Part shown: positions 43,706 through 52,841 of the stretch, piece by piece
Layout of the letters: every line of letters begins with the position of its first letter
How positions within the stretch are numbered: the first letter of the stretch is position 1
Assembly: GCA_963727415.1 (NCBI GenBank)
Contig: CAVSGF010000008.1
Coordinates: forward strand, 220,550-284,549
Direction of reading: 5' to 3'
Source of the DNA: DASQPR01 sp963727415
GTDB taxonomy: Bacteria; Actinomycetota; Actinomycetes; Mycobacteriales; Micromonosporaceae
DNA length: 64,000 nucleotides
The notes under the pieces: model-generated
Told to the model about the DNA's origin: nothing
The model's database searches: none
The model's input: only the letters and a program-made list of their open reading frames with translations
Translations under genes and position numbers: made by a program

Positions 43706-44601
43706 ATGCTGCACGCCGACGGCCTGCGCAAGCGCTTCGGCCACCGCACGGCGCTCGACGGCTTCTCGCTCGACATCGCCCCGGGCGAGGTGGTCGGGCT
43801 GATCGGGCACAACGGGGCGGGGAAGACCACGTTCGTCGAGATCGTCACGGGGCTGACCAGGCCGGACGCCGGATCGGTTACGGTCGCCGGGCGGTCAGTC
43901 CGGCAGGCCCGCGCCGAGATCGGGTACGCACCACAGGAGATGGCGTTGTATCCGACCGTGACGGTCCGGCAAAACCTTGCCGCGTTCGGCCGGCTCTACG
44001 GGCTGCACGGCAGGCAACTGCGCCGGGCCATCGACGAGACGGCCGACGAACTGCGGCTGACCGGCGAACTCGACCGCCCGGTGGGGGAGTTGTCCGGAGG
44101 CCAGCGCCGGCGCGTCCAGGCCGCCACGGCACTGCTGCACCATCCGGCCCTGCTGCTCCTCGATGAGCCGACCGCCGGGGCGGATCCGGTCACCCGTAGC
44201 GCGCTCCTGGAAGCGGTGGGACGCCGCGCCGCGGCCGGCGCCGCCGTCCTCTACACCACCCACTACCTGCCCGAGCTTGAGGAACTCGATGCCACCGTCG
44301 CGGTGGCGGCGCGCGGCCGGGTGATCGCCCGGGGCGATCGGGCCCATCTCTGCGGCGGCCTGCCCAGCCACGCCACCATCGGTTACCCGGACGGAACGTC
44401 CGCGCGGATCACCGGCGCGGACCCGATCGCCGCGCTTGTCGAGGCACTTCACCGGGGCCGGCGCCGGCCACCATCGATCTGCACCGGCCCTCGCTCGACG
44501 ATCTCTATCTCGCGCTGTCCGGGCCGCCGGGTCCGACGGGCGATGCGCTTGCGGTGCCGGATCAGCTCGCCGTACCCGAACGGAGTTCTCATGTCATCTG
44601 A
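43706..44601 (+). CDS. ABC transporter ATP-binding protein, one frameshift near the 3' end
   Basis: A drug-exporter-type ATPase of about 298 residues. Walker A GHNGAGKTTFVEIVTG, Q-loop YAPQEMALYPTV, signature LSGGQRRRVQAATALL, Walker B LLLLDEPTAGADP and the H-loop TTHYLPELEEL are intact. After EALHRG (about 44455-44466, in GGGGCCGGCGCCGG) the frame changes. The continuing frame encodes ATIDLHRPSLDDLYLALSG, the normal C-terminus of this class, and ends at TGA 44599-44601. The original frame would instead run on into the permease. One lost or gained base in the GC tract is the simplest cause. AAAGGGG lies about 7 nt before the ATG. The stop overlaps the permease start by 11 bp. Confidence 0.87.
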
Positions 44602-45376
44602 CCGCGACCGCTCGTCGGGCCTCGTTCCGACGACCCGCCGGATCGCCGCGCTAGTGCGGCTCAACCTCGCGATGATGGGTCGCGAGCCCGGACCGATCGT
44701 CAGCCGGATCGTGATGCCGCTCGTGCTGATCACGCTCACCCGGCCGCTGTACGCCCGGGCGTTCGGCCGTTCCGCTGGCACGGCCCAGGCGGTCGGCGGC
44801 ATGCTCGTCATGTTCTCGTTGATGGCGATGTCCGTCGTCGGTGTGGCGATGCTGGTCGAACGCATCTGGCACACCGCTGACCGGCTGCGCGCTTGCCCGA
44901 GCGCGCCCCTTGAACTGTTCGCCGGCAAGGCGATCCCGATTCTCGGCGTACTGGTCGCGCAGCAGCTTGTGGTGCTCACCTATGGCTATACCGTCTTCGG
45001 CTTGCGCTACGCCTCGCCGTGGCTTCTCGGCGGCACCGTGCTGGTCTGGGGAGTGATGCTGCTGTGCATCGGGACCGCTCTCGGCACGCTGGCCAGGGGC
45101 GGCGGGGCGCTGTCCGCGATGGTCGACATCGGCGCGCTCGCGATCACCGGGCTCGGCGGTGCCTTCGTACCGCTGGCATTGTTGCCGGGCTGGGCGAGGA
45201 TAGCGGCACCGGCATCACCTGGGTACTGGGCGATGCGGGCCATGCATGGCGCGCTGACCGGCGATCCGGGCGAGACCGTGACGGGCTGGGCGGTGATCGC
45301 CGCGGTAGCCGTGGTGGCCGCGGCCGTTGCGGCGCACCGGTTCCGGCGCGGCTGGGGCCGAACGTCGGTGGCGTAG
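44591..45376 (+). CDS. ABC-2 type transporter permease
   Basis: A 261-residue permease with six predicted membrane helices. IAALVRLNLAMMGREPGPIVSRIVMPLVLITL opens the protein, and the C-terminal SPGYWAMRAMHGALTGD with the last helix AAVAVVAAAVAAHRF is typical of ABC-2 (DrrB-like) exporters. It overlaps the ATPase gene by 11 bp in a different frame, so the two are translationally coupled. With the TetR gene they form a regulated efflux module. The ligand is unknown. Confidence 0.88.
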   Translation: MSSDRDRSSGLVPTTRRIAALVRLNLAMMGREPGPIVSRIVMPLVLITLTRPLYARAFGRSAGTAQAVGGMLVMFSLMAMSVVGVAMLVERIWHTADRLRACPSAPLELFAGKAIPILGVLVAQQLVVLTYGYTVFGLRYASPWLLGGTVLVWGVMLLCIGTALGTLARGGGALSAMVDIGALAITGLGGAFVPLALLPGWARIAAPASPGYWAMRAMHGALTGDPGETVTGWAVIAAVAVVAAAVAAHRFRRGWGRTSVA

Positions 45377-45427
45377 GCCTGGTGCCGGAGCGGCCGGTGC
45401 AGATCATGGGAAGCACGCCCGCCGAGC

Positions 45428-45433
45428 TAGTCT
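45428..45433 (+). promoter_or_regulatory. TAGTCT -10 box, leaderless promoter of the phosphoesterase gene
   Basis: Ends 7 nt before the ATG at 45441. Confidence 0.5.
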
Positions 45434-45440
45434 GGGCGCC

Positions 45441-46637
45441 ATGACCGAGACCGTGACGCCCGCCCCGGTCGAGGAACGGGACGCCCGCCGCGGCCCCCGC
45501 CTCGGCATATTCCCGTGGATCATCGCGGCCGTCGTCCTCATACTGTTCGGCGTGCCGCTGCTGGAGCTGGTGATCGCACCGGCCTGGCCGGCTCCTGTCA
45601 CGGCGACCGGCGCGGCCGTCGTGGTCCTCGGTGCCGCCGCGCTGCCGGCCGGTATGGTGCTCGGTCACCGTCGCCGCGGGTACGACTGGGCCGCGCGAAT
45701 TGGGGACAGCGTGCTCGGCATCGCGTGGGTGGTGTTCAGCTGGTCGGTGCTGGGCAACCTGCTCTGGATCGGGCTGCTGATCGGCGGGGTCGGGGCACCT
45801 GACCGGTGGCGTGTGGTAGCGGTCACGGTTGTCGCGGTCTCCGCCGTACTGCTGCTGTGGGGGTACGCCGAGGCGACGCGGGTACCCCGGATCAAGCGCG
45901 TGAACGTGACCATCGAGCGGCTCGGACCCGGCCTGGACGGAACCACCGTCGCGCTCCTCACCGACACCCACTACGGGCCGATCAACCGCGAGCGATGGTC
46001 GGCCGGTGTCGTCCGGGCGGTGAACGCGCTGGATCCGGACATCGTCTGCCACACCGGCGACATCGCGGATGGCACCGTCGACAAGCGGCGGGCCCAGGCT
46101 CGCCACCTTGCCGATATCCGCGCCCGGCTCGCCCGCACCTATGTCACCGGCAACCACGAGTACTTCTCCGACGCCCCGGGCTGGCTGGAGCACATGCGCG
46201 AGCTCGGCTGGGAACCGTTGCACAACCGGCATGTCGTGGTCGAGCGTGGTGGTGACCACCTGGTGATCGCCGGTATCGACGACCGAACCGCGGCCGGTTC
46301 CGGGCATGCCGGCCACCGCGCCGACCCGGCCGTGGCGCTCGCCGGAGCCGACCGCGGCCTGCCGGTCCTGATGCTCGCGCATCAGCCCAAACAGGTAAGT
46401 CAGGTGGCCGAGCACGGCGTGGACCTGCAACTGTCCGGGCACACTCATGGCGGCCAGATCTGGCCGTTCCACCTTCTCGTGCTCACTGACCAGCCGGTGC
46501 TCGCCGGACTGTCCCGGCACGGCGAGCGAACCCAGCTCTACACCAGCCGGGGCAGCGGGTTCTGGGGGCCACCGTTCCGGGTATTCGCACCGAGCGAGAT
46601 CACACTGTTGACATTGCGATCGCCGGATCCGGCATAA
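45441..46637 (+). CDS. Membrane metallophosphoesterase
   Basis: A 398-residue protein. There are four predicted membrane helices in the first ~140 residues. The calcineurin-like phosphoesterase domain follows: LLTDTHYGP (DxH, ~172), CHTGDIADG (GDxxD-like, ~203), VTGNHEYFSD (GNHE, ~233), LMLAHQPKQ (His) and LSGHTHGGQIWPF (GHTHGGQ). All six metal ligands are present. This is the YkuE/YaeI-like family that acts on membrane phospholipid or UDP-linked substrates; the exact substrate is unknown. It leads into the 2'-5' ligase-like gene 5 bp downstream. Confidence 0.9.
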   Translation: MTETVTPAPVEERDARRGPRLGIFPWIIAAVVLILFGVPLLELVIAPAWPAPVTATGAAVVVLGAAALPAGMVLGHRRRGYDWAARIGDSVLGIAWVVFSWSVLGNLLWIGLLIGGVGAPDRWRVVAVTVVAVSAVLLLWGYAEATRVPRIKRVNVTIERLGPGLDGTTVALLTDTHYGPINRERWSAGVVRAVNALDPDIVCHTGDIADGTVDKRRAQARHLADIRARLARTYVTGNHEYFSDAPGWLEHMRELGWEPLHNRHVVVERGGDHLVIAGIDDRTAAGSGHAGHRADPAVALAGADRGLPVLMLAHQPKQVSQVAEHGVDLQLSGHTHGGQIWPFHLLVLTDQPVLAGLSRHGERTQLYTSRGSGFWGPPFRVFAPSEITLLTLRSPDPA

Positions 46638-46642
46638 GCCCG

Positions 46643-47155
46643 ATGGTCGCCGCGATCGAGGTTTACTTCGACCAGACGGCATCGTCCCGGATCCGCAAGC
46701 TCTGGGATGCCATGGAGGATGCCGGGATCCCGAGCCTGCGAGATCTGACGCATCGCCGGCATCGGCCCCACCTGTCCCTGGTCGCCGCGCCAAAGCTGGA
46801 TGTGGAACCGGTTCGTGCCGCGCTGGCCGGGATCGAGGTTGCGATGCCGATGACCATGGCATTGGACCACATCGGGATCTTCCCTGGCCGGGTGCTGTGG
46901 CTGGGCCCGGCACCCCGGCGCGAGCTGATGGACCATCAGCGCGGGGTGTACGAGCGGCTGGACGCCGCCGGCATCCCACTGGATCCCTACTACCATCCCG
47001 ACGCCTGGGTGCCGCACGTCACGATGTCGATGCGAGTGCCGCATCGGCAGATGTCCGAGGCCATCAAGCTGTGCATGGACGTGCTCCCGGTCGACGCGAG
47101 CATCGCCGGTGGTGCGGTGGCCGATCATGCCCGCGATATTTACCGGGCGTGGTGA
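46643..47155 (+). CDS. 2'-5' RNA ligase superfamily protein
   Basis: A 170-residue 2H phosphoesterase. The two HxS/T motifs are RHRPHLSLVAAP near residue 40 and WVPHVTMSMRVP near residue 120. The fold is two symmetric lobes, and family members open or form 2',5' or cyclic phosphate linkages. Cellular target unknown. It lies 5 bp after the phosphoesterase stop, so they are co-transcribed; both hydrolyse phosphodiesters, though no pathway link is proven. Confidence 0.87.
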   Translation: MVAAIEVYFDQTASSRIRKLWDAMEDAGIPSLRDLTHRRHRPHLSLVAAPKLDVEPVRAALAGIEVAMPMTMALDHIGIFPGRVLWLGPAPRRELMDHQRGVYERLDAAGIPLDPYYHPDAWVPHVTMSMRVPHRQMSEAIKLCMDVLPVDASIAGGAVADHARDIYRAW

Positions 47156-47247
47156 GCCGGCCCAGCGGCCGCGTGAGTCGACGTGACACCGGCCGCGCGG
47201 CATGACGCACGGCCGGGCGGACCCGCCCTCTCGGCGGCCGTACTGGC

Positions 47248-49275
47248 TCAGGCGGTCGCCAGCCGGAACCGCTCGATCCAGCCGGCCAGTTCCTCGGCCG
47301 GCATCGGATGGGCGGTGAGCCAACCCTGAGCCAGCGTGCAGCCGGCCTCTTCCAGCAGAACCCGGGTGTACTCGGTCTCCACGCCCTCGGCGACCGTCCG
47401 GATCCCGAGCGAGCGCGCCATCTCGACCGTCGACTTCACGATGGCCGCATCGTCATGGTTGTGCGCCATGCCGGCGACGAACGACTTGTCGATCTTTATC
47501 TCGCTGATGGGCAGCTTGCGGAGATGCTGGAGCGACGAGTAGCCGGTGCCGAAGTCGTCCAAGGCCACCGACACGCCGAGGGCGCAGATCCGGGTGACTG
47601 TCGCGGCCACGCGGTTCGGGTCACGCAGCAGGGCGCCTTCGGTGATCTCGATCTGGATCCGGCTCGGGTCCACCCGATGCTCGGCCAGCCGAGCGGCCAG
47701 ATGGCCGACGATGTCTTCGCCGTACAGGTCGCGGGAACTGACATTGATCGAGGCGCGTAGGTCGATTCCGGCGGCGTTCCATGACGCGACCTGTGCCAGC
47801 ACCTCGTCGATGACCCGCATGGTGAGCAGATGCATGACGGAACTGCGCTCGGCCAGCCCGATCAGCTCCTGCGTGCTGATCGGTCCCAGGTTCGGATGCC
47901 GCCACCGCAGCAGTGCCTCGACGCCCTGCACGGCGCCGTCTTTCAAGCACACTTGCGGCTGGTAGTGCATGGTGATCTGGGTACTGTCGCGCCGCTCGAG
48001 CGCGCTCCGGAAATCGGCGAGAAGGGCCAGCCGCTCAACGCTGTCCTGATGGGAGCCCGGCGAGTAGGCGGCGATGCCGCCACCGCGCTGCTTGGCGTCG
48101 TACATGGCGATGTCCGCGTGCCGCATCAAGGTCGCGAAGTCCTCGTCGTCGCCGCTGTGAATGGCGATTCCGATGGAGGCCGCCACATCGACGTGCAGCC
48201 CGTCCAGGGACACCGGCTCATCGAGCGCCCGGGCCACGGACTGAGCCAGCTCAAGCGCCTCGGACGGTCCGCGCGTGGCGGTGAGGAACGCGAACTCGTC
48301 GCCGCCCAGCCGGGCGATGGTGGCCTCGCCTACCCGTAGCCGGCCGAGCCGGTCGGCGACGGCGATCAGCAACTGGTCGCCGACCTCATGGCCGAGGGCG
48401 TCGTTGACGTGCTTGAACTCGTCCAGATCGGCGAGCAGGAGGGTGGCGCGGGCGCCGCGGGAGGGCCGGGAGCCAGTGAGAGATGTGAAGGCGAGCTTGA
48501 GGCCGGTCCGGTTCGCGAGGCCGGTGAGCGGGTCGATGAGCGAAGCATGATTGCGCTGCGATGCCAGCTTCGCCATGCGCTGAACAGCATGGAGCGGTAG
48601 GAAGACCAGGGGTACGAAGCCGATATTGACGTGTGCCGCGACCGCCATGATCGGTGACAGCATCACCAGGGCCGTCTTGAACAGCACGTCGTTGGCGAGG
48701 TTCCCGCTCAGCCGCAGGTAGGCGGCATCGTTGCCCTTCAGCCGGGCGAAGAGGACCCCGGCGGCGGCGTACACCGCGAGCCACGCGGCGACCGCTCCCA
48801 GCACGGTGAGCGCGTCGGTGGTCATCTGCGGGACGGTGTCGTGGTGGAGCGGATCCGGGTTGCCGGCCCACAGCACCAGTTCGGCCGCCGCGAAGCTTGC
48901 GGTGCACTGTCCGAGTGCCTCGATCGCTCCGCTGATCGGGCGTTTCAGCTTGACTTTCGCGACGGCGACGGCGAGTGCTTGCGCGACCAGTGCCGGGCCC
49001 AGTCCCCAGCAGAGCAGTACGGCGAAGGTGAAGCAGATGGTCGGGGAGAGGACGATCGGGTTCCCGATCGAGGTCGGGGTCGCGATGAACGCCTGGGTGC
49101 CGGCCAGCGCACCGAGCGCGGCCATGATCCACAACTGCGGCGTGCCGGCCTCGTCGGCGAGGTGTGGAATCTGGGTCGCGAACGTGGCCGCCACCAGCAG
49201 GATCAGCGACCACAGGATCGGCTTGGCAAGCTGGGGCGCCGGCCGTCCGGAAACGGCAGGCGCCATGGATGACAC
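47248..49275 (-). CDS. Membrane bifunctional diguanylate cyclase/phosphodiesterase (GGDEF-EAL)
   Basis: 675 residues. The N-terminal ~230 residues hold about six to eight membrane helices, a MASE-like sensor. The GGDEF domain (about 240-400) has the intact motif in ARLGGDEFAFL and an upstream DPLTGLANR. The EAL domain (about 420-670) has VEALLRWRHP with the EAL motif intact, plus ASINVSSRD, FGTGYSSL and KIDKSFVAG. Both catalytic motifs look functional, so the protein may make or break c-di-GMP depending on its sensor. GTG 49275 is preceded by a GGGGGG-rich Shine-Dalgarno; ATG 49266 is an alternative. Confidence 0.92.
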   Translation of the reverse strand: MSSMAPAVSGRPAPQLAKPILWSLILLVAATFATQIPHLADEAGTPQLWIMAALGALAGTQAFIATPTSIGNPIVLSPTICFTFAVLLCWGLGPALVAQALAVAVAKVKLKRPISGAIEALGQCTASFAAAELVLWAGNPDPLHHDTVPQMTTDALTVLGAVAAWLAVYAAAGVLFARLKGNDAAYLRLSGNLANDVLFKTALVMLSPIMAVAAHVNIGFVPLVFLPLHAVQRMAKLASQRNHASLIDPLTGLANRTGLKLAFTSLTGSRPSRGARATLLLADLDEFKHVNDALGHEVGDQLLIAVADRLGRLRVGEATIARLGGDEFAFLTATRGPSEALELAQSVARALDEPVSLDGLHVDVAASIGIAIHSGDDEDFATLMRHADIAMYDAKQRGGGIAAYSPGSHQDSVERLALLADFRSALERRDSTQITMHYQPQVCLKDGAVQGVEALLRWRHPNLGPISTQELIGLAERSSVMHLLTMRVIDEVLAQVASWNAAGIDLRASINVSSRDLYGEDIVGHLAARLAEHRVDPSRIQIEITEGALLRDPNRVAATVTRICALGVSVALDDFGTGYSSLQHLRKLPISEIKIDKSFVAGMAHNHDDAAIVKSTVEMARSLGIRTVAEGVETEYTRVLLEEAGCTLAQGWLTAHPMPAEELAGWIERFRLATA

Positions 49276-49582
49276 GGCCGATCCCCCCTTCCGGCATGCG
49301 ACCGGACCGGTCGCTGAAAGGTGCGCGGCGCTGGCCGCGAGAGGTGGCGGCACCTAGGGGCCGCAAGATCGTAAGATTACCCCTCGGCCGTCGGAAATTC
49401 ATTCATTTGCGCAGCTAATGGCAGGTCAGGTCAACTGATCGGGCGATGCCGAACGCCCTGTCCACTCGATTGCCATCCGTCACACGAGTTTCACCGAGGG
49501 CGATGGCCTCGGTTTGCCGGCCAAGCCCGCCGCCATGGCCGGCCTGATTGTGGCGGTAACTCGATTTCGTCACGGGCGGCAC
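49276..49582. other. 307 bp intergenic stretch, no gene seen
   Basis: Between the GGDEF-EAL start and the 15 bp array. The first ~120 bp should contain the GGDEF-EAL promoter and is slightly AT-richer (49360-49425). No coding frame is supported. Confidence 0.3.
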
Positions 49583-49642
49583 CAAGGGGCCAGAAGGCAA
49601 GGGGTTGGACGCCAAGGGGTTGGAAGGCAAGGGGCTGGAAGG
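49583..49642. repeat. 15 bp tandem array, four regular copies plus decayed ones
   Basis: Units of caaggggttggaagg in register, then two shortened copies to about 49668. On the minus strand it is in frame with the ptsI remnant and would encode PLPSN-like pentapeptides. Confidence 0.85.
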
Positions 49643-49669
49643 CAGGGCTGGAAGCAAGGGGTCAGGCGG

Positions 49670-49905
49670 TCGTGGCGGCCGCTCGGCCGCGGCCGATGTA
49701 GCGGCGAGCGCGGCCGTCGCCATGCGGCGGCATTCGTCGAGTGTGACCGCGGCGAGGCTGGTGCGGACCGCGGCCAGCGCCAGGCGGCGAGCGCGGGCGC
49801 CACGTCGTCGGGGCCCCCGATGTTCGCCAGTAGCAGCACCCGGGTGCCGTCGGCGGTCTGCCCCGGCCGGTGGAGGCCACCGTGCACCTGGCGCGGGAAC
49901 TGTCC
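49670..49905 (-). pseudogene. ptsI: ptsI (PTS Enzyme I) fossil with a large internal deletion
   Basis: Two minus-strand frames carry unmistakable Enzyme I pieces. QTADGTRVLLLANIGGPDDVAPALAA (split: ADGTRVLLLANIGGPDDVA, about 49800-49880) corresponds to the junction of the N-terminal and PEP-binding domains. ALAAVRTSLAAVTLDECRRM with the following ATAALAATSAAAER (about 49680-49790) corresponds to the extreme C-terminus. The ~240 residues that should lie between, including the PEP-binding catalytic Cys region, are missing. The join lies in near-repeated GCGCT(C/G)GCC sequence, and the two pieces are in different frames. GC3 is still high in both. Either a recent deletion pseudogene or an assembly collapse. 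The C-terminal piece runs into the 15 bp array. Confidence 0.65.
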
Positions 49906-50276
49906 ACCGACCCGCGGGATCGCAATCCCGTGACCGCAACGCGGTGAATCCGGCGGCTCGCAACCGTCCAGGCGGCGAGCCGCCGGTCCGCGTACGGTGG
50001 GCCTTCGGCGCTGGTCCGAGCCTACCCGGGCGACATCCGCGCCAGAGCACCGCCGATTGTGGACCGTGCCGGCGTGGCGCGGTCGTAGACACACGCCGCC
50101 CTCGCTCCATGATCAAGTGCGAGATCTTGGGCATCACACGCGCCCTGGCGCCATCAGTCGTACAGGATCTTGCACTGGTTGCCGCACCTGATCACCGGGC
50201 GGCCTAGCGGAGCGCGTTCACCGGGAGCGCTCCTGCCCTGCCGATAAGCGATCTAGCCGGCCAGCGACCTATTCGA
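49906..50276. other. Region upstream of the ptsI fossil, possible degraded coding sequence
   Basis: Minus-strand frames contain short coding-like patches (for example a GIAIPRVG segment near 49925-49940 that could be more of Enzyme I), but no continuous gene. The stretch 50100-50210 has no recognisable content. Confidence 0.3.
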
Positions 50277-50717
50277 TCAGCGGCCCAGCCGCCTGGTTCC
50301 GAGCAATCCGGCGGCGGCCAGGACCGCAACGGTGGCGTGCAACCCGGCCAGGCCGGCCCGGTCCGCCGCGCTCACTCCGCCGAGCGCGCCGAGCAGCGAG
50401 ATCAGGAAGACGATGAGCGCGGTCAGGCTCCATACCAGGTGCGGATGCCGGACGCGCCGTTCCAGCAACGCCAACAATCCCCACCCGGCCAGCGTGACAG
50501 CGACCGAGGTGGCGGCTACCGACACGGCACCGACGTGGCGTAACCCGCCGCCACTGCGTACCGCCAGATCGATGCCGCTTACTTCGTGCAGGAACGTCCA
50601 CGCGATGAGGGCGCCGATTGTCGTTCCGACCACCGCCGACGCGCGCCCGGCCCGCAGGCAGGCGGCGTTTCCAACCGGGATGGTGTTCGGCTTGTTGCGC
50701 AGTTGGGTACCAGTCAT
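50277..50717 (-). CDS. Four-helix membrane protein (DUF6069-like)
   Basis: A 146-residue protein with four predicted membrane helices: ASAVVGTTIGALIAWTFLHEV, AATSVAVTLAGWGLLALLE, LVWSLTALIVFLISLLGAL and HATVAVLAAAGLLG. The pattern of a VAATSVAVTLAGWGLLALLERR second helix matches DUF6069-type actinobacterial proteins as I recall them. CAGGCT ends 6 nt before the ATG, one base off the leaderless pattern. It is divergent from a two-component system with a 107 bp gap. Function unknown. Confidence 0.7.
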   Translation of the reverse strand: MTGTQLRNKPNTIPVGNAACLRAGRASAVVGTTIGALIAWTFLHEVSGIDLAVRSGGGLRHVGAVSVAATSVAVTLAGWGLLALLERRVRHPHLVWSLTALIVFLISLLGALGGVSAADRAGLAGLHATVAVLAAAGLLGTRRLGR

Positions 50718-50812
50718 GCCGCGAGCCTGCCGACGGCTGCCGCCCGGCCGCATCGCCCGGGTTGCCGTCGGGAGTACGACTTTGGTCGGTAGTTGCCGCG
50801 CGTACCTCCGCC

Positions 50813-50818
50813 TAGCCT
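50813..50818 (+). promoter_or_regulatory. TAGCCT -10 box, leaderless promoter of the two-component operon
   Basis: Ends 6 nt before the GTG at 50825. Confidence 0.5.
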
Positions 50819-50824
50819 GGTCAG

Positions 50825-52033
50825 GTGCGCGCTGATCCGCTTACGTACCGACCGGACGCCGGGCCGGATCCCGGCCTTGACCCCGCCCCGGGAACCGGCG
50901 CCCGCCCGTTGCGGCCCAGCCGAGTGGTGGTCGTCGTGTCGACCGCCGCGGTCGGCGCGCTGATCGGGCTGGCGCTCTACGCCGTGGCCGGCACCGACCG
51001 CGCCGGGTTGCTCGTGGTGGACATCGCCGTCGCCGTGGTCTCGTGCGCGCTGGTTCCGGTGACGTTGCGCTGGCCGCTCGGGGGCGGATTGGTGCTGGGG
51101 GTACTGGCCGCTGTGTCGCCGGTCGCCACACCTGCGGCCACCGTCGCGGCGCTCTACACCGCCCGGCAGCGACGCTTCCCGGCAGCACTGGCGGTCGTGC
51201 TGGCCGGAGTCGCGGGGCACGCCGTCGAGGGCCGGTGGCGGCCACTTGGCGGTCTCTCGTACGGCTGGTGGTTGCTGCTCATGGTGGCCGCGTACGCCGC
51301 GCTACTCGGCTGGGGCAGGCTGGCTCAGGCGCGGGCGAAGCTGGTAATCAGCCTGTGCGAGCGGGTTCGCCGGGCCGAGGCGGATCAGCGGCGGCGCGTC
51401 ACCGAGGCACGCCAGGCCGAGCGCGAACGGATCGCCCACGATATGCATGATCTGCTGGCCCACAGGTTATCACTGATCGCTACCCACGCCGGGGCGCTGG
51501 AGTACCGGCCGGATGCGTCGCCGGAGCGCATTGCCGCCGCCGCCGGGGTGGTCCGAGCCGGTGTGCACCAGGCGCTCGACGAACTTCGGCAACTGGTCCG
51601 CCTGCTGGCCGATCCCGGTGAGGGCGACTCGATGCCCGGTTACGCCGATCTGGCGGTGCTGTTCGACGAGTCCCGGCAGGCCGGCATGACGCTTCGGGTT
51701 ACCGGCACGGTGACCGGAACGCCACCGGAACTCACCGGGCGTACGGCGTATCGGGTGGTCCAGGAAGCACTCACCAACGCTCGCAAGCACGCGCCCGGGA
51801 TGCCGGTTACGGTCCGGCTTGACGGCTCCGCGGGCGACCGGCTCGCCGTGGAGGTCCGCAATCCGATGCCGGACGGTCCCGTCCCGCGGTGGCCAGGCGC
51901 CAATCTCGGGCTCGTCGGACTGGCCGAGCGGGTCCGGCTCACCGGGGGCCGGATCGATCACGACATACTGCCGGGCCGGCAGTTTCGCCTGCACGCGTCG
52001 ATACCGTGGGACGCCGTACCGTGGCGGGAATGA
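50825..52033 (+). CDS. Sensor histidine kinase, NarL/DesK type
   Basis: 402 residues. The N-terminal membrane region spans about 33-165 with roughly five helices and no extracellular sensor domain, so it probably senses membrane state or an intramembrane cue. The HisKA_3 dimerisation domain has the phospho-accepting His in ERERIAHDMHDLLAHRLSLI near residue 208. The HATPase domain has YRVVQEALTNARKHAPG (N-box) and LGLVGLAERVRLTGG (G-box). It overlaps the response regulator by 4 bp (ATGA). Confidence 0.9.
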   Translation: MRADPLTYRPDAGPDPGLDPAPGTGARPLRPSRVVVVVSTAAVGALIGLALYAVAGTDRAGLLVVDIAVAVVSCALVPVTLRWPLGGGLVLGVLAAVSPVATPAATVAALYTARQRRFPAALAVVLAGVAGHAVEGRWRPLGGLSYGWWLLLMVAAYAALLGWGRLAQARAKLVISLCERVRRAEADQRRRVTEARQAERERIAHDMHDLLAHRLSLIATHAGALEYRPDASPERIAAAAGVVRAGVHQALDELRQLVRLLADPGEGDSMPGYADLAVLFDESRQAGMTLRVTGTVTGTPPELTGRTAYRVVQEALTNARKHAPGMPVTVRLDGSAGDRLAVEVRNPMPDGPVPRWPGANLGLVGLAERVRLTGGRIDHDILPGRQFRLHASIPWDAVPWRE

Positions 52034-52680
52034 CGCGACCGATCCGCGTTCTCCTCGTCGACGACGATCCGCTGGTCCGTTCCGGCCTGACCATGATGAT
52101 TGACGGTGCAGGCGGGATCAGCGTCGTGGGCGAGGCGAGCGATGGCACCGAAGTGCCCGGACTCGTCGACGCCCATGCCCCCGACGTGGTTCTGATGGAC
52201 CTGCGGATGCCGAGGGTGGATGGCATCGTCACGACCGGCCGGCTGTGCGCTCGGCCCGCGCCGCCCGCGGTGTTGGTGCTGACCACGTTCGATTCCGACG
52301 AGAACGTGGTTCGCGCGCTGCGCGCGGGTGCCAGCGGCTTCCTGCTGAAGGACACTCCACCGGCCCGCATCGTGGCCGCGATCCAGGCGGTGGCGGCCGG
52401 CGAGCCGACGCTGTCGCCGGAGGTCACCCGGCGCCTGATGGATCGGGTGGTGAGCGATTCGGGTCAGGCTGATCGGGCTCGCGGCAAGCTGGCCGCGCTC
52501 AGCCCGCGTGAGCGGGACGTGGTACGGGCTGTCGCGGAAGGCCGGTCGAACGCGAGCATCGCGACAAAGCTTTCGATGAGTACCGCCACGGTCAAGGCGC
52601 ACCTGACTCACATCTTCATCAAGCTCGGCGTGGACAACCGCACGCAGATCGCCGTGCTGGCGCACGATGCCGGGTGGTGA
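52030..52680 (+). CDS. LuxR/NarL family response regulator
   Basis: A 216-residue regulator. The receiver domain (about 1-120) has the acidic pocket VLLVDDDPLVR, the phospho-acceptor Asp in VVLMDLRMPRVDG near residue 56, TTFDSDENV and the Lys in FLLKDTPP. The C-terminal LuxR HTH (about 150-212) is AALSPRERDVVRAVAEGRSN and ATVKAHLTHIFIKLGVDNRTQ. It is co-transcribed with the kinase. Targets unknown; the divergent DUF6069-like gene is a natural candidate by position. Confidence 0.92.
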   Translation: MTRPIRVLLVDDDPLVRSGLTMMIDGAGGISVVGEASDGTEVPGLVDAHAPDVVLMDLRMPRVDGIVTTGRLCARPAPPAVLVLTTFDSDENVVRALRAGASGFLLKDTPPARIVAAIQAVAAGEPTLSPEVTRRLMDRVVSDSGQADRARGKLAALSPRERDVVRAVAEGRSNASIATKLSMSTATVKAHLTHIFIKLGVDNRTQIAVLAHDAGW

Positions 52681-52841
52681 CCCAGTCGGGCGGGGCGACC
52701 GCGGCCCGGCGATCAAGTGCACGAATTTGAGCGCTAGCCTCGCTGTAGCGTCCGCGGCCGCACTCGACGCTGCACCGGATCATCCAGCGGTGGCGCATCG
52801 GGTCCACGCCGACGCCGATCAGCTTGACGAATGGAGATGCG

